DNA of 64,000 nt from Fratercula arctica (Eukaryota > Chordata > Aves > Charadriiformes > Alcidae): the NCBI GenBank assembly GCA_947846985.1, contig CANTUZ010000008.1:29965352-30029351 (forward strand), read 5' to 3'. A model generated the notes under the pieces. The model was not told where the DNA came from. It saw only the letters and a list, made by a program, of their open reading frames with translations, and did no database searches. A program made the position numbers and the translations under genes. Below, piece after piece: positions 30,996-42,600 of this stretch (positions within the stretch are counted from its first letter, which is position 1; each line of letters begins with the position of its first letter).

Positions 30996-31143
30996 GTATG
31001 GGGCATGGAAATGAACATGGACATGGCCATGGCCATGGCAAAATGGAACTCCCTGACTACAGACAATGGAAGATAGAGGGTACTCCACTAGAGAAGGTCC
31101 AGGAAATGCTAGCTAAACGGGGTCTTAGGGATCCGTGGGCTCG
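30996..31143 (+). CDS. NDUFB3: NDUFB3 coding exon 1 with start codon
   Basis: The acceptor is ttttcttgtag and the donor CTCG|GTAAGTG. Carries the start ATG at 30998, the His-Gly repeat built from CATGGN hexamers, and the conserved core up to DPWA. Confidence 0.96.
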
Positions 31144-33876
31144 GTAAGTGCAAGAGCCTCATAGTCTTGATATGTCATCTGGTAGCATCAAATGGACCTT
31201 GTCATTGCAGATTATTCTTTCTTTAGTAAAAATAGTGAAAATGCATCTAGAACACATCAGTCAGAATTTCAGCTAAGTATTTATTTACTTTTTGCAGGGA
31301 GGTTATGCCTTGCATCACCTTGACCAGTCTCTGCATTTTCCAAGGCACCCTTGCGCTTTGTGATGTTTCACAGTGATACAGATCAGGCACAATGACCAAT
31401 ACCTCATCCACCAAAACACTTAAGTAATATTAGGTCTTGCATACATGAGTAAACCTATACCTTTTCAGCAAAGAGATTGTGTGTTCAGATCTTGCTGAAG
31501 TTGATGGAACTTACATTGACATTGTGAGTAGTAATAGCAATCCTCACATACAACAGGAGGCATTTTTTTGAAAAGAAGAAATATATTAGTGTACAATGTG
31601 GAATTTGATTCAATTGTGCATTTAATTTTGCTAAGCAGTGAATGACATAATGGAAGATCAGATTTTATGTCTTAAGTTGTCGCTAGAGCAATTCTGGATC
31701 ATTTGGGCAGCTGTTAAAATGGGCTTAATATATTTCTTCCACATCATGAATTATGTATTACTGTGCTCGTTCTTTTAAATCTTGGGAAATAAAAATGCTA
31801 AATGTCTTCTGCTGTGTAGTCCAGTTCTGTAAGGGAGAAGTTGCATGAGCAAACTATTCCAGGAGCCTTCATAGAAGAGGCTTTACTTCAAATCACTAGA
31901 AGAAAAATGTAAGAGCAAACAGGTGATCTGTTAAAAAGTTTTTACATGCTGTAACCTCTGGAGGGGTTTGGGATTGACAGCACTTTCTTCCTTACTTTGA
32001 AACAGTTTAAGGCTGTAAGTATAGAGTAAAACTTAGTTTTGATGATGATAAGAATCATTTGAGATACGAATCCTTAGGATTATCAGTTACCAATGAACTT
32101 TCCAGGCCTGTGTCACATTTCTGTTGCCTCTGGAGTGCAAGCAGCGTTAGCTTTTTTTTCCTTTGCTTACGAAAAATTTGTTTTTCAGCAAGCAATAGGC
32201 TTATTCCCATAAAAAAATTGACACAATTTAGTATCATAAATTTCATGTAAATTAACCTGACTTTTAGTGCATATACTTTCAAAGTTCAGGAAGTGTTGCA
32301 AAACAGCAAACTGGAAAAGAGCTTGTATAATATTTGTTGCCCCTCCTAGATAAAAAGAAAATAATGTTTCTCTGGTAAAAGAAAGGAATTGAGCCAATTA
32401 TGTGAAGAGCTGAAATAAGGAACAAAGTCAAACTTAAAGCATGAGATGTTTCCTCCTGAACTTTGCAAATTTGATGTAAGGTAATGTTTCAGTTCCAAAG
32501 GACAAGTACAAGTGCATCATGCCAATCTTCCTTAACAAAGGAGAAATTAAATTATCAAGTTATTTGCTTCAGTAATATGAAGATTGCATTATTAGTATCT
32601 TGCACTAGAAGTTTTGAAAAAGTAACCCTCTCTAGGGCTCCCCTCTTTGATTTATTAAGTTCCTTTTAACAGGGGATCAGCTTTCCACCTTTGTAGCACA
32701 TGTACATTAATGCACATATTCAATACAGAATAAGCTGTGTGAAAGATGTCATATTTGTAAACCCAAGTCTTTATCCATTAGTATCTTATACTAGCATCTA
32801 GAAGATAGTCTTTCATGCCATTATGCCTTCATCCCAAGTCACAGAAACCATCTGCACAAGAGGATTATCTATGAACATAAATACTTGACCCCCTTGATTA
32901 AAAAAAATGTATCATCTCCTGAAATTATGGTTCTGATTTTATTGCTTGTTTCTGTGCAAGTGTTTTTTTCCTTTTTTTAAGGACTTTGAGTTCTTAGAGA
33001 TGGACACAGTTTGTTTCTTGCATTACGTTCTTTGTGCTACGCATAAATACTTGTACTCAGTTATAGCAGTGACTAACATTTCAATAACAATGTAGGTTGA
33101 AAACAGGCAAAACAGCGCGAGGTTTGTAAACATCCTGTAGCTTTTTAGCTAAACACAGTCTTTTCCATTTTGTGGTGTTTGTTTTGGGGGCGGGGGTGTT
33201 AATCAGTTTTAGTAAGCTTTTCTGACCTTAATAAGTGTTGTATTGTAAAACAGAAAGTACCTCCATAAAAACAGAAAGTACCTCCACACTAGGATGAGTT
33301 TTCTATGGCTGGAAAAACTCCCTTTTAAGATTTAACTATGCTAGATACTGTCTAGCACAGTGACTAGCCTTTGTAGTTTCTCCATCCCATGCATGTGCTA
33401 GTGGGTTCTGATTTTGTTTCGGAGTAAAAACACAAGACAACAATTACGTGAGTTTGGCGAGGTGATTCTGTTACTAGAATTATATTGTTTGCTGGTGTTA
33501 CTGTATCTCAAATTAAATGCATGTACATCCATTGAGTTTGTATCATGAACTTTATTTATGGTAACTCCTGTTATTTAAATGACAGAAATGTTACAGTCTC
33601 AATTCATATCTAGTTGAAATATCTTCATCTTTTTTTCTGAACAAAGATATTCCTGATAATATTTATCGCAGTGGCTCCACTGATCTTGTTTTATTCTTTT
33701 GGTTTCATTTTTCTTCTAGTAATGAAGCCTGGAGATATATGGGTGGCTTTGCAAAACCTGTCACCTTAACAGAAGTCTTTACTAGGGGACTCAAGTGGGG
33801 ATTTGCAGCTTTCGTCATAGCTCTTGGCATTGAATATACACTGTTTCCTCCAAAGAAGAGTGGAGGCCATCACTGA
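30998..33876 (+). CDS. NDUFB3: NDUFB3, NADH dehydrogenase 1 beta subcomplex subunit 3 (complex I B12)
   Basis: An accessory subunit in the distal membrane arm of mitochondrial complex I. Two coding exons, 30998-31143 and 33720-33876, join in a split Arg codon (CG|T) and encode 100 residues; human has 98. The start is the ATG two bases after the acceptor ttcttgtag|GT. The N-terminus [15 protein letters not shown] is a His-Gly repeat. It is followed by the near-invariant [36 protein letters not shown], and one hydrophobic helix in [17 protein letters not shown]. There is no cleavable presequence, as is usual for this subunit. Stop TGA at 33874-33876. Confidence 0.97.
31144..33719 (+). other. 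NDUFB3 intron 2
   Basis: A 2.6-kb intron. It contains a short 20-21-bp direct duplication at 33247-33287 and nothing else recognisable. Confidence 0.8.
33247..33287. repeat. 20-21-bp direct duplication
   Basis: Two adjacent copies of aaaacagaaagtacctcca, starting at 33247 and 33267, inside NDUFB3 intron 2. Confidence 0.8.
33720..33876 (+). CDS. NDUFB3: NDUFB3 coding exon 2 with stop codon
   Basis: The acceptor is tttttcttctag. Encodes [12 protein letters not shown], the membrane helix and the basic C-terminus PPKKSGGHH, then TGA. Confidence 0.97.
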
Positions 33877-33963
33877 AGATGAAATATGATGACTTAATAC
33901 TTACTCATTACTAAGCTGAAAGATACATAAGCCTGCTGCTCAGTCTGTACTTAAAATATGCAT

Positions 33964-33969
33964 ATTAAA
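33964..33969 (+). terminator. NDUFB3 poly(A) signal ATTAAA
   Basis: ATTAAA 88 bases after the NDUFB3 stop, giving a short 3' UTR as expected for this gene. It is the variant hexamer; no AATAAA was noticed between it and the stop. Confidence 0.6.
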
Positions 33970-33989
33970 GTCTATCACAGGCAAAACCA

Positions 33990-36900
33990 TGTTTCTTTGA
34001 TTATATTATACGTTTGTGAAGGGATCAGAAAACACAGCCAGGGTGATTTACCTGACTTCAGTCTGGGGAAAAAAGGAAAAAAAAAAAAAAAATGTTCTTG
34101 GGTTTCTCTTGGGTTTGCTGTACCATCGTTTTAAGAACAGGGGAAACTATCAACCCAGCTCTTTCAAGCCCTGCCAACATTCTATTAAATGAAATTGAGA
34201 AAGTGTATTGTTTTTAAGACAAAAATTGTACTCTATTAATTACAGGTAACCTTGTACAGATCGGGGGGTTTTTTCTACACCTAGTCTTTTCTTTTTTTTT
34301 TTTCCTATTTTTTCCTTAAATTATCTAACAGCTTCTGGTCTGGAGTGCTTTAAGAATGCCTGGAGTGAGAACTATAGGAGAAAGGGCCTGTTGGCAGTAT
34401 ATCCTCTGCAGTGCCGGGAATTAGAATTGGCTGAATATCCTATTGAAAATTTTGTTATGCCATTAGTTACATAAGCTAGAGGGTATACTATCTCATTTTT
34501 CAATCCAAACAACAGTATATCTGTGTCACTAAACAGAAAAGCAAAATTAGACAAGTGAGAAACTTAAAATGACACAATTACATAGTGTACTTCCATGGTG
34601 AAGAAACTGGAAAGTTTAAGTAATTGTGTCACAAATTTGCAGGTTTACAAAAAACTTGGAAGGTGCTACCAAAATATGGCGAAAATATCTCTTTTTTTAA
34701 TATATACATATTCACAGACAACCTTTCTGAGTGAGATTATAAAACAGTTTTATTTTTAGAGCCAGTAAACATCTGCTATTGTGGGAGTGCAGCTGTACTG
34801 TTCAGCTGAGTTTCTCATTTCTGTGTGACATTGCTCAAGGCACTGTTCATAGGGCAAACATTTGTTTTACTAAACTCCTCTTGCCTTATTATTTCTCAAG
34901 CATCCCTATCCAGTTGCATCATTCCCTGAAAAATCAAGAACCTACTGTGTCAGGTCTGTTGCACAAAATACTTCCATGTTGTCCCTTAGGCAGTCCCACC
35001 CAGAATACACATTTTCAAAGGCTGGTGTTCACTGCTTGTTTTCTATCTGGGTCCACGACTAAACTTCTTAAGATAACTGAATTTTAAATGGTGGTTCAGA
35101 AAAACAATTAACAGAACTAGTATTACATGCAGTATTGGTGAATCTTGCACTTAAGGTATGTGCTTCTCACTTCAGCTGCTCTTTGTAATTTCGATCTGGT
35201 GTGCAGTACTTGGGTGCTGACTGGCTGCTCCACCCCACCCCAACTCTGTTGCAGCTGTTCCAGAAGCTTAAAAAAACTACACATTTAGTTTCCTGTTGGG
35301 AGAGTTAGTTTTCATTTTTTTCTGTACGTACGCTTTTAATTGGGTTTTTTTGTTTGCTCTACATCAAATGCTTTAGAGTCAGAGGTAATTCCTGTAGAAT
35401 TAGTGTTTTAAAATGTTCTGAGCCTGCCGTTTCACTGATATAGCAGACAGTTCTGTTAAAAATCAAGAGCTTTATTTACACTAGCTGAAGAGAGATTCAT
35501 ACATTGTTTTCTTTTCAAGCACTAGGAGATGAAGACAGATTTAAAAGTTACTGTAATCTTATTTTCAGCATACCTAACCTTGGTACATTGCTTAGTTTCC
35601 TTATCCTAAAAGATGTAAAATACATACAAATGTAGCTTGGTTACTATATAAACTAATGCATTCCTTGGTAATTTTTTTAAAAAAACAGATCATTTGGTTT
35701 ATCAAGACTTTATTGTATATGAAAAAAATTAAGACAATCAAAATCTTATGTCTTCTAATTTCAGCCACAGTTTCCAGAAAACTTACATGCAAGCAAGTAA
35801 TCTCAATTTAATTTCCACAGTTCTACTTTAAAGATTTAAAAATTAATTTCATGCATAAGTGCTGTCTTGTATAAGGAAGATCATAAGAGTCTGCCTTACC
35901 AACATTCTATATAAGCAAATATACTGGGCATATTCACTGTTAGACTAGGCTGGTTTAGGTAAAATTCACGGATTTATGAATTAAGGTGGTATAATTCAAT
36001 GGTTTAATAGCCAGATAGCAGCCACTGCCTTAAACCACTGCCTTAATTTATGATGAACATATTTTGGCAATATTGTGGAATATAAAAATGTCTCATCGTT
36101 ATTATATACAATACTCATACCACTTTCACATGTATTCTAATACTAATCCTGCCTGGGGATGGAGTATTTCCTGTGTATTAAAATAACAGTACCAAACCTG
36201 TCTTCACTGTAACCATAGCAATAGCTGTCCTTACGTTAAAACAGCCCTTCTACCAGCACAGATATTTTACAGTGCAAAGAACAGGGTCACAAACAGCAGT
36301 GGCACCTGCAGGTAAGGAATATACATGATTGTAATACTACAGTCAGGAAGCTCCTTCTGTATCTTAACTTCTGAAAAACAGAACTGATGATGATCTATTT
36401 TCTGAAATGCAGGTGAAAATTCCATCAGCAGTCACCTGGAAAGATAATGGTGATTTGTAACTCTCCCTTTTTTTTTTTGTTGTTTTTGCTAATGCTACCT
36501 GTAATATTTACATCATTAGCATAATCTTCCAAATTTGTATGTTACAGAGAAGTTAAAGCAGCTAAATAATTCTAATACAATACTGACTACATTGTAGTAT
36601 AAACTGAACGTCAATGAGATTCCTACTTTAGAGCATAACAGAATAACTGTTCGCATGATGTGAGGCAGTTAGAGTTTAAATAGCAGACCATAACTGTGTG
36701 TTTGTGGTTAACCTGCCTTGAAGTCTCTCCTGAAAATCTTCCTACAAAAATCATTTTTGTTGAGCTCACAAACTATGAGCTTCTATACTGCAATTAGATC
36801 TTGGCCAGATCAGCATTTATTAGAATAGGCTTTTTACCTCAATGCAAGTGTATTTTCTACATGCAGCTAATTGAAGTTAGAAGTGTTTGCTTCAAGAGGT

Positions 36901-38739
36901 GGTACAAGGAATGTACTCGGGACCCATGCTTGTCTTCCAGTTTAGTTTACTGATTTCATCGTGGGTATCAAAACATTCAGGGATTCATCCAAACTCTTCA
37001 ACATGTGTGACAGGGAACTGATTTTACAGATGCTCTATATGTTCTCTATCGTCAGTTATAGGCCAAATAGAAATCTGAAAATCTGCAAGTCAGATAATCC
37101 TATTACCATTGTTCCAATGGAGAAGAAAAACCCTTGAAAATAATCTTCCTTTAGTGACTTAGCCTTTTTTAAAATAATAAAATCAACACCAACACATCAC
37201 AAATGAAACTAGTGACACCATTTATTTATACAGATGCAATGCAGTCACCCTGATCATTCCAAGTCTGATTTTTGAAATATACAGCATAAAACACAAGTTT
37301 ATAGTATTTTAGGAGGCACAAACAAGAAAAAAAAAAATTTGTTTTCATAACCAGGGGAATCTACAAAATCAAACAGGTCAAACCTGTTATGAAAAAATAT
37401 CAAGAGAATTATGTCCAAGCCAGAGATTTACATGCAAAGCTCTCTAAATTGAAACATATAGGACCATCTCTTCTCAATCACATCTAATCTTACTGGTATG
37501 CTCTATGTTCTACGTTTATACTGATTTATAGTTCCAGTTTACATGAGAACCTATCAATGAAGACAATGTAGTGTTTCAACTTAGAAACAGGGAGGGAAGA
37601 ATGAAAAAAATTCGCATGCAACTCATAAAAAAGCAAAAACTGTTTAATAAGCATATAAGTGTTACGTAAATTAAGGAAAAAGTGGAGTAAGTAAACAAAA
37701 GAGTATATTGGTTGCTTCAGTAATGGCTGTCTTAAATTGGTAAATCATTCAGCCATTTTTGAAAAAGAAAAAAAAAACCACATAATTTTTCTTTACTAAG
37801 CTTGCAGCCATAGTCTCCTTAAACCTCTTCTATGGCACAGATCCAAGAAGAAAGTGTGCATATTGATTCACAGCAGGTAGCTGGTTTTCTTCTGAATCAG
37901 CACCGATCCAATGTTATGTCTTAGTAGCAGGGATACTATGATACTCTTGAATGATTGGTATTAAAGTGAGAGCCTAACCATATGGTTTCAGTAAGAATCC
38001 AGGTATTTTTTTCAGAACACGGAGCAGTTGCTTAGTACCTGACCAAGTCCTAGTGTGGGCGATTACTTTCTGCCTCCTTTTTTCCCTGCAGTTCCAAAGG
38101 GAGCGTGACTCTCTGAACAACAATGTGCTATCCCAGAGTACTCTGCTTCCGCTGCTGTATTTTTAGCGGCACAGATGATGACTCACTGTTCTGTAAATGC
38201 TTTGAAGTCCATTGATCTGGGAGTTATATATGATGTGCCTAATTTCATCACATGTGGAGATGGCTTTTTTCTAGTTCAGCTGATAAAACAGTCCAGAATT
38301 TTATATTTTAGGCCCTTAAGACAGCAGCTTCAAGTACAACACTAGCACCTCAGAGTAAGTTGCTTTGTGGAAGTTGCTGCTTTGTACCAAGGGAATCACA
38401 ACACCCAGTTTACAGGGACAAGGCATTATTTAAAATTTACTGAAGATTATACAACAATGGGAAGCATACAACTTTCACGCACCTATATATTATCCTCACC
38501 ATGAATGAACTCAAGAGCGATAGTGCAAGCCACGAACCAAGTATGAGTTTTGCTTCTGTATAAACTCCCGCCAAAACACCCCCCAAGTCCGTAACTGCTC
38601 ACTGAAAAAAACGTCCGTTACCACTGAACGGCTACTGGGGCCGATACAAAGCCGTTTTAGCTGTCCTCATACCAGCAGCAGCATAAAAAGCGCAGTCCCG
38701 TAAGCGTCCATACACATACTTAACTCGAGACTACCCCGC
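33990..38739. other. intergenic, NDUFB3 to CFLAR island
   Basis: About 4.7 kb, AT-rich. No exon of a known gene was recognised. A minus-strand open stretch of 39 codons at 38066-38182 is discussed as a finding. Poly(A)-like runs lie near 34078 and 37327. Confidence 0.6.
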
Positions 38740-39600
38740 CATCAACCCCTCCGCACAGAGGTCCCCGCACCCCGGCTCCTCAGGAGCCATTTTGTCCCTA
38801 ACCGACACCCAACGGCGCTGGCGGGAGGTTGCGCGCGTGACGCGACCTCCCTTCCGCCACAGCCCCGCCGCCATCTTGTGGGAGCAGGGCAGGCTTCTTT
38901 GCGCAGTTCCGAGTTTCCTGTCTTGAAGTAGACTGTCAAGCAAAACGGAAAGCGTAATCCGTCCCTCGCCTCTCCCCAAAATATCTAACGGCCGACCTCA
39001 CGATAAATTCGTAAAGGTTAGGGAACGTGGCTCGACAGAGGTATAATGGTAGTAAGGCGGCTAAAGCCAGTTCCCTCGTCCCTCCGTGAGGGGAGATCTC
39101 TGCCGCGAATACCGTTGCTATCTATATGCAGAGGCGGCTCGGGTCTCTCCAACAGCGCTAAGGAATCCGACTGAAAAGTGCTCTGCGTGTCTTACTAATG
39201 TGAAAAAGAAAGAGACACGAAACTCGAAACCACGCCCGGGGCTGCGGAGCCTGTTGCTGGCTCGGTGCCGCCTCCTCCTCCTCCCTCCGCCCAATGCCGG
39301 ACCTGGCCCCGCTGCTGTAGATGAAACGTCCCCGGCGCATTTGGGTGCGTTATACCTTTCCCTCTTCCTTTCTTTCATACCTCTCTTCCCACCCTGCGCC
39401 TTCAGTACAGGCGTCCCAACGCACCGTACTCCGGGATCGGGTCCTCCTGCCTGTCTAGGCCCGCTCCCCAGCGGAGGTGGGCTGAGCCGGGTACGGACGA
39501 CCAGAGCGCTCGGCGCAAGTGGGGCCTGAGCCCGACCTTGCTCCTGAGGAGAAACGAAACCCGGCGCTGCCCATCCGCCTGACACTTTTTTATCTTGCAG
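38740..39600. promoter_or_regulatory. CpG island, probable CFLAR promoter
   Basis: A GC-rich block with many CpGs about 5.7 kb upstream of the first CFLAR coding exon, matching the untranslated first exon and long first intron of CFLAR in mammals. Candidate sites: GCCGCCATCTTG (YY1 type, minus-strand sense) at 38867-38878, a second GCCATTTTG at 38786-38794, and a CRE-like tgacgcga near 38838. I could not choose a single first-exon donor with confidence; CAGAG|GTATAA near 39040 is one option. Open frames on both strands across the island are GC-rich by-products. Confidence 0.7.
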
Positions 39601-42600
39601 AGCGCAGTTTCCTCTCGCTTCGTTTTCCCAGTGTGATTTAAAATGACGTAGTTAGAAAGTTGCGTGGAAATCTGCATAAACTCCCTACGGTAAAACCAGT
39701 TTTAGGGTTCGTTTTGATTGTTGGGTTTTTTTGTTGTTGTTTTGGTTTGGGTTTTTTTATTAGGAGAACTGGGATGTTAAACTGGTGCATCTCTAAATGG
39801 AAATTAGCGTGGTCACTACTAGTTTACACCGAGAACAAACTACTTAAGCCTAATACAGTAATGAGAAATGTGAAAGTGCGGAATTTCCTTGTTTTCCTTC
39901 TATATCTCGTATCAAATCCTCTTTTCTTTTACAGGGAAATGTGAAAGTTATGGAGCATGCTCCAGACAGTTCACTTTGAAACTTTGAAAAATGCCAGATG
40001 ATACAGACTCAAAATGTAGTTACCTTTGTGTGGTTTCGCCACCTCCACCTCTCCAAACAAAGCAGAGTGGAGGAAGCACAAAATGCAGCTAGTGCCTCCT
40101 ACTCTTTCCCTCCAGCGTAGGGGCTTCTACATTAGCTCATCTTGTGAAAAGAAAGATAACTTCCCAAATCATGACTACACCCACTGATTTTATATCCTGT
40201 TTTTGCTGCTGCGGAGATGAACGTTCAAGAAACAAATGCTGTCAAAAATTATAAACTGTAGTTGTAGAGCATATTTGGAGTGTGAAATGTTCTCTAGTTC
40301 TCATGAAAGACCTTCCTTACTAATATGAGGCCTGATATGTTGACTTACCATTGATACGGAACACTTCTCATTGCCTTCGTAATCACATTGGTATTTGTAT
40401 ATTGTGCAGCATTTGTTTTGCAGTCGTGGGAACAAGGGTTTCACACATGGTATTAAACAGCAAAGAGTAGTTGCTTGAGCCTCGTACACACATACCAACC
40501 TCCACTTGTTAATGCCAGGAGGGAGGCCCTGGAGCCTTATGTGTCTCTGTGTGTGAAGTTTTAGTATGTTGTTATTTCCTGCTCCTTGGGGGAAAAACAA
40601 AAAAGAAAAAAAAGTGTCCCTGATTTTGGTTGTATTCTGTATGGACTGGGGGCAGTGTGAAATAGTTAAAAAATAGGAGTATAATTAATTTTTTTAGCTT
40701 CATAGCAGCTAATGAACATACAGATGTTTTTCTGCCTGTTTTAGTGTAGAAGGGAAATTATATGTGGTCTGAGGAGTAAACATGTTTGCTAATATTCTCA
40801 GGTGTTTACCTTAAAAAATTTCTTCTTGTGAACCTTGTTTACAGTGTGATACCTCGGGTCAAAAGTCAGTGCAGACTTAGACAAATATGCCTGTGACAAA
40901 GGTGGTTTCCTGTGCAGTATGTGAGAAATTCACCATCTTCAAGATCTTAGACTTTGTTCAGGAAAGTCTGAAAATTAATGAAGCCCAGAATCTTGTATTT
41001 AAGTGCACTTTGGTGTTATCTCCTTGAGATGTGTTTTCTCTCAGACCACTTTTGGGGACAAGAGGACAGATGAATCATGCTAGAATCATTGGTTTTCTTT
41101 CCAGAGACATTATTTCCCAGAAGACGCCTTACTCTGTGAAAATTTGAGGTGATAGTGAACTGAAATAGCCAGACTCACAGAAAATTCTCCCCTCATCAGT
41201 CATTTTCCCTCATCATGCCAGGGGTTTTCCTGATTCTTTGAATACAGGAGGAAAAGAGATTTTTTTGTTGTTGTGGTGTGTGTAGGCCTGCCCCTTTGAT
41301 TCATTCTGCCGCTAACGTTACTGACGTGATCTTGCAGTATCGTTCTATCTGTCAGTGGTGGTAATCAGCTGGTGATCAACTATTTGGAATAATTCCAGAT
41401 TTCTTACAAATCAGGAATGTAAATAAGAATGTGTAATACTTTAGGTTTCTTTTTTCAGCCATCTTCCTGCTCCATAAGCTTTGCATTGAAATCTTTACTC
41501 AATACATGAAACATTGAACTGAAGAGGAAACTCTTGACTGTTTTCTTGCAGCGATATTGGCAAATTTACACATGCACGTGAACACTCAGACTATTGGGGC
41601 AGCTTTATCTCTGAACTTTTTTCTTTCCTCTTGAGAAGATAAGCTAGTTTTCCTCTCCTCTTTGTAAAGAATTTATATTCAATAACTCTTCTTGTTGCAG
41701 GGCCCAGGTAATCTAAGTTGAAAGCCAGGCTGCTGGGTTTTACATTGTGATTGCTTTTCTCTTTTTAATTATTGCAGCTATGATAACTGTATCTGTGACA
41801 TTTGCAGAAGTGGTCATATCAGATGGAAGGGTGAAGCATGATGCCCTTCACCTCTCATGGTGAAACGGAGATGGCTCAGATGTATGCAGATGGAATGTAT
41901 CAGGCTTGCCCCAGTAGTGTGACATTCCTGCTATGAAAATATGGTGACATTGGTTTTGGATGCAAAGCTATAAACTGCTTTATTTTATACTAAACACTTC
42001 ATGTTACTTTTACTCATTCCCCACTCAGAACCCTGGGGTAATGAATGTTATTGACAAATATGCATGCATGGTTGTTTTTCCTTTTATTTGGAGCATCATT
42101 CCTGGTTCACTGGACCAGTGGAATCATACAGAAGAATGCATGATCCTAGGTCATTTTTCTTGGCTTTTCCTCCACTAAAATTAGGAAGTAGCCCCCAGAA
42201 GTAATTTGTGATGTTGGTATTTTTCTAACAGAAAACTAGCTGATGTAATCAACTTTTTCTGTGGATCATAGTTGGAAAATACTGGATGGAAACCAATGTG
42301 TGCTGGATCTGAATCAGTGATTTGACAATGGTCAAATGCCAGTCTTCCAATGTTCTTGTGGACAGACTTGCATACAGGTAAGAGAGTTTTGTCACTGGAA
42401 GTATTGATCAGCTTTTTTTTTTATAATGAGCATGCAATGTATCTTCCATAAAGGAACGTCACAAAAATAAATAATTCGTATGTGTTTTTTAAAGGCAGAT
42501 TTTTTTTTTTAAGATAACATATAAATAGTAATTCTGCATGTCTGAAATTTTTACTGTAGGAAGTTCCTCCCTACCACACGCACACATGCACACCTCTTTT

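Noticed and set aside
32041..32110. TGATGA-like C box resembling a C/D snoRNA in the NDUFB3 intron
   Set aside because: No D box at a fitting distance and no terminal stem was found.
39545..39560. Interferon-response-like gagaaacgaaac in the CFLAR island
   Set aside because: The GAAA units are spaced by one base rather than the two of a standard ISRE.
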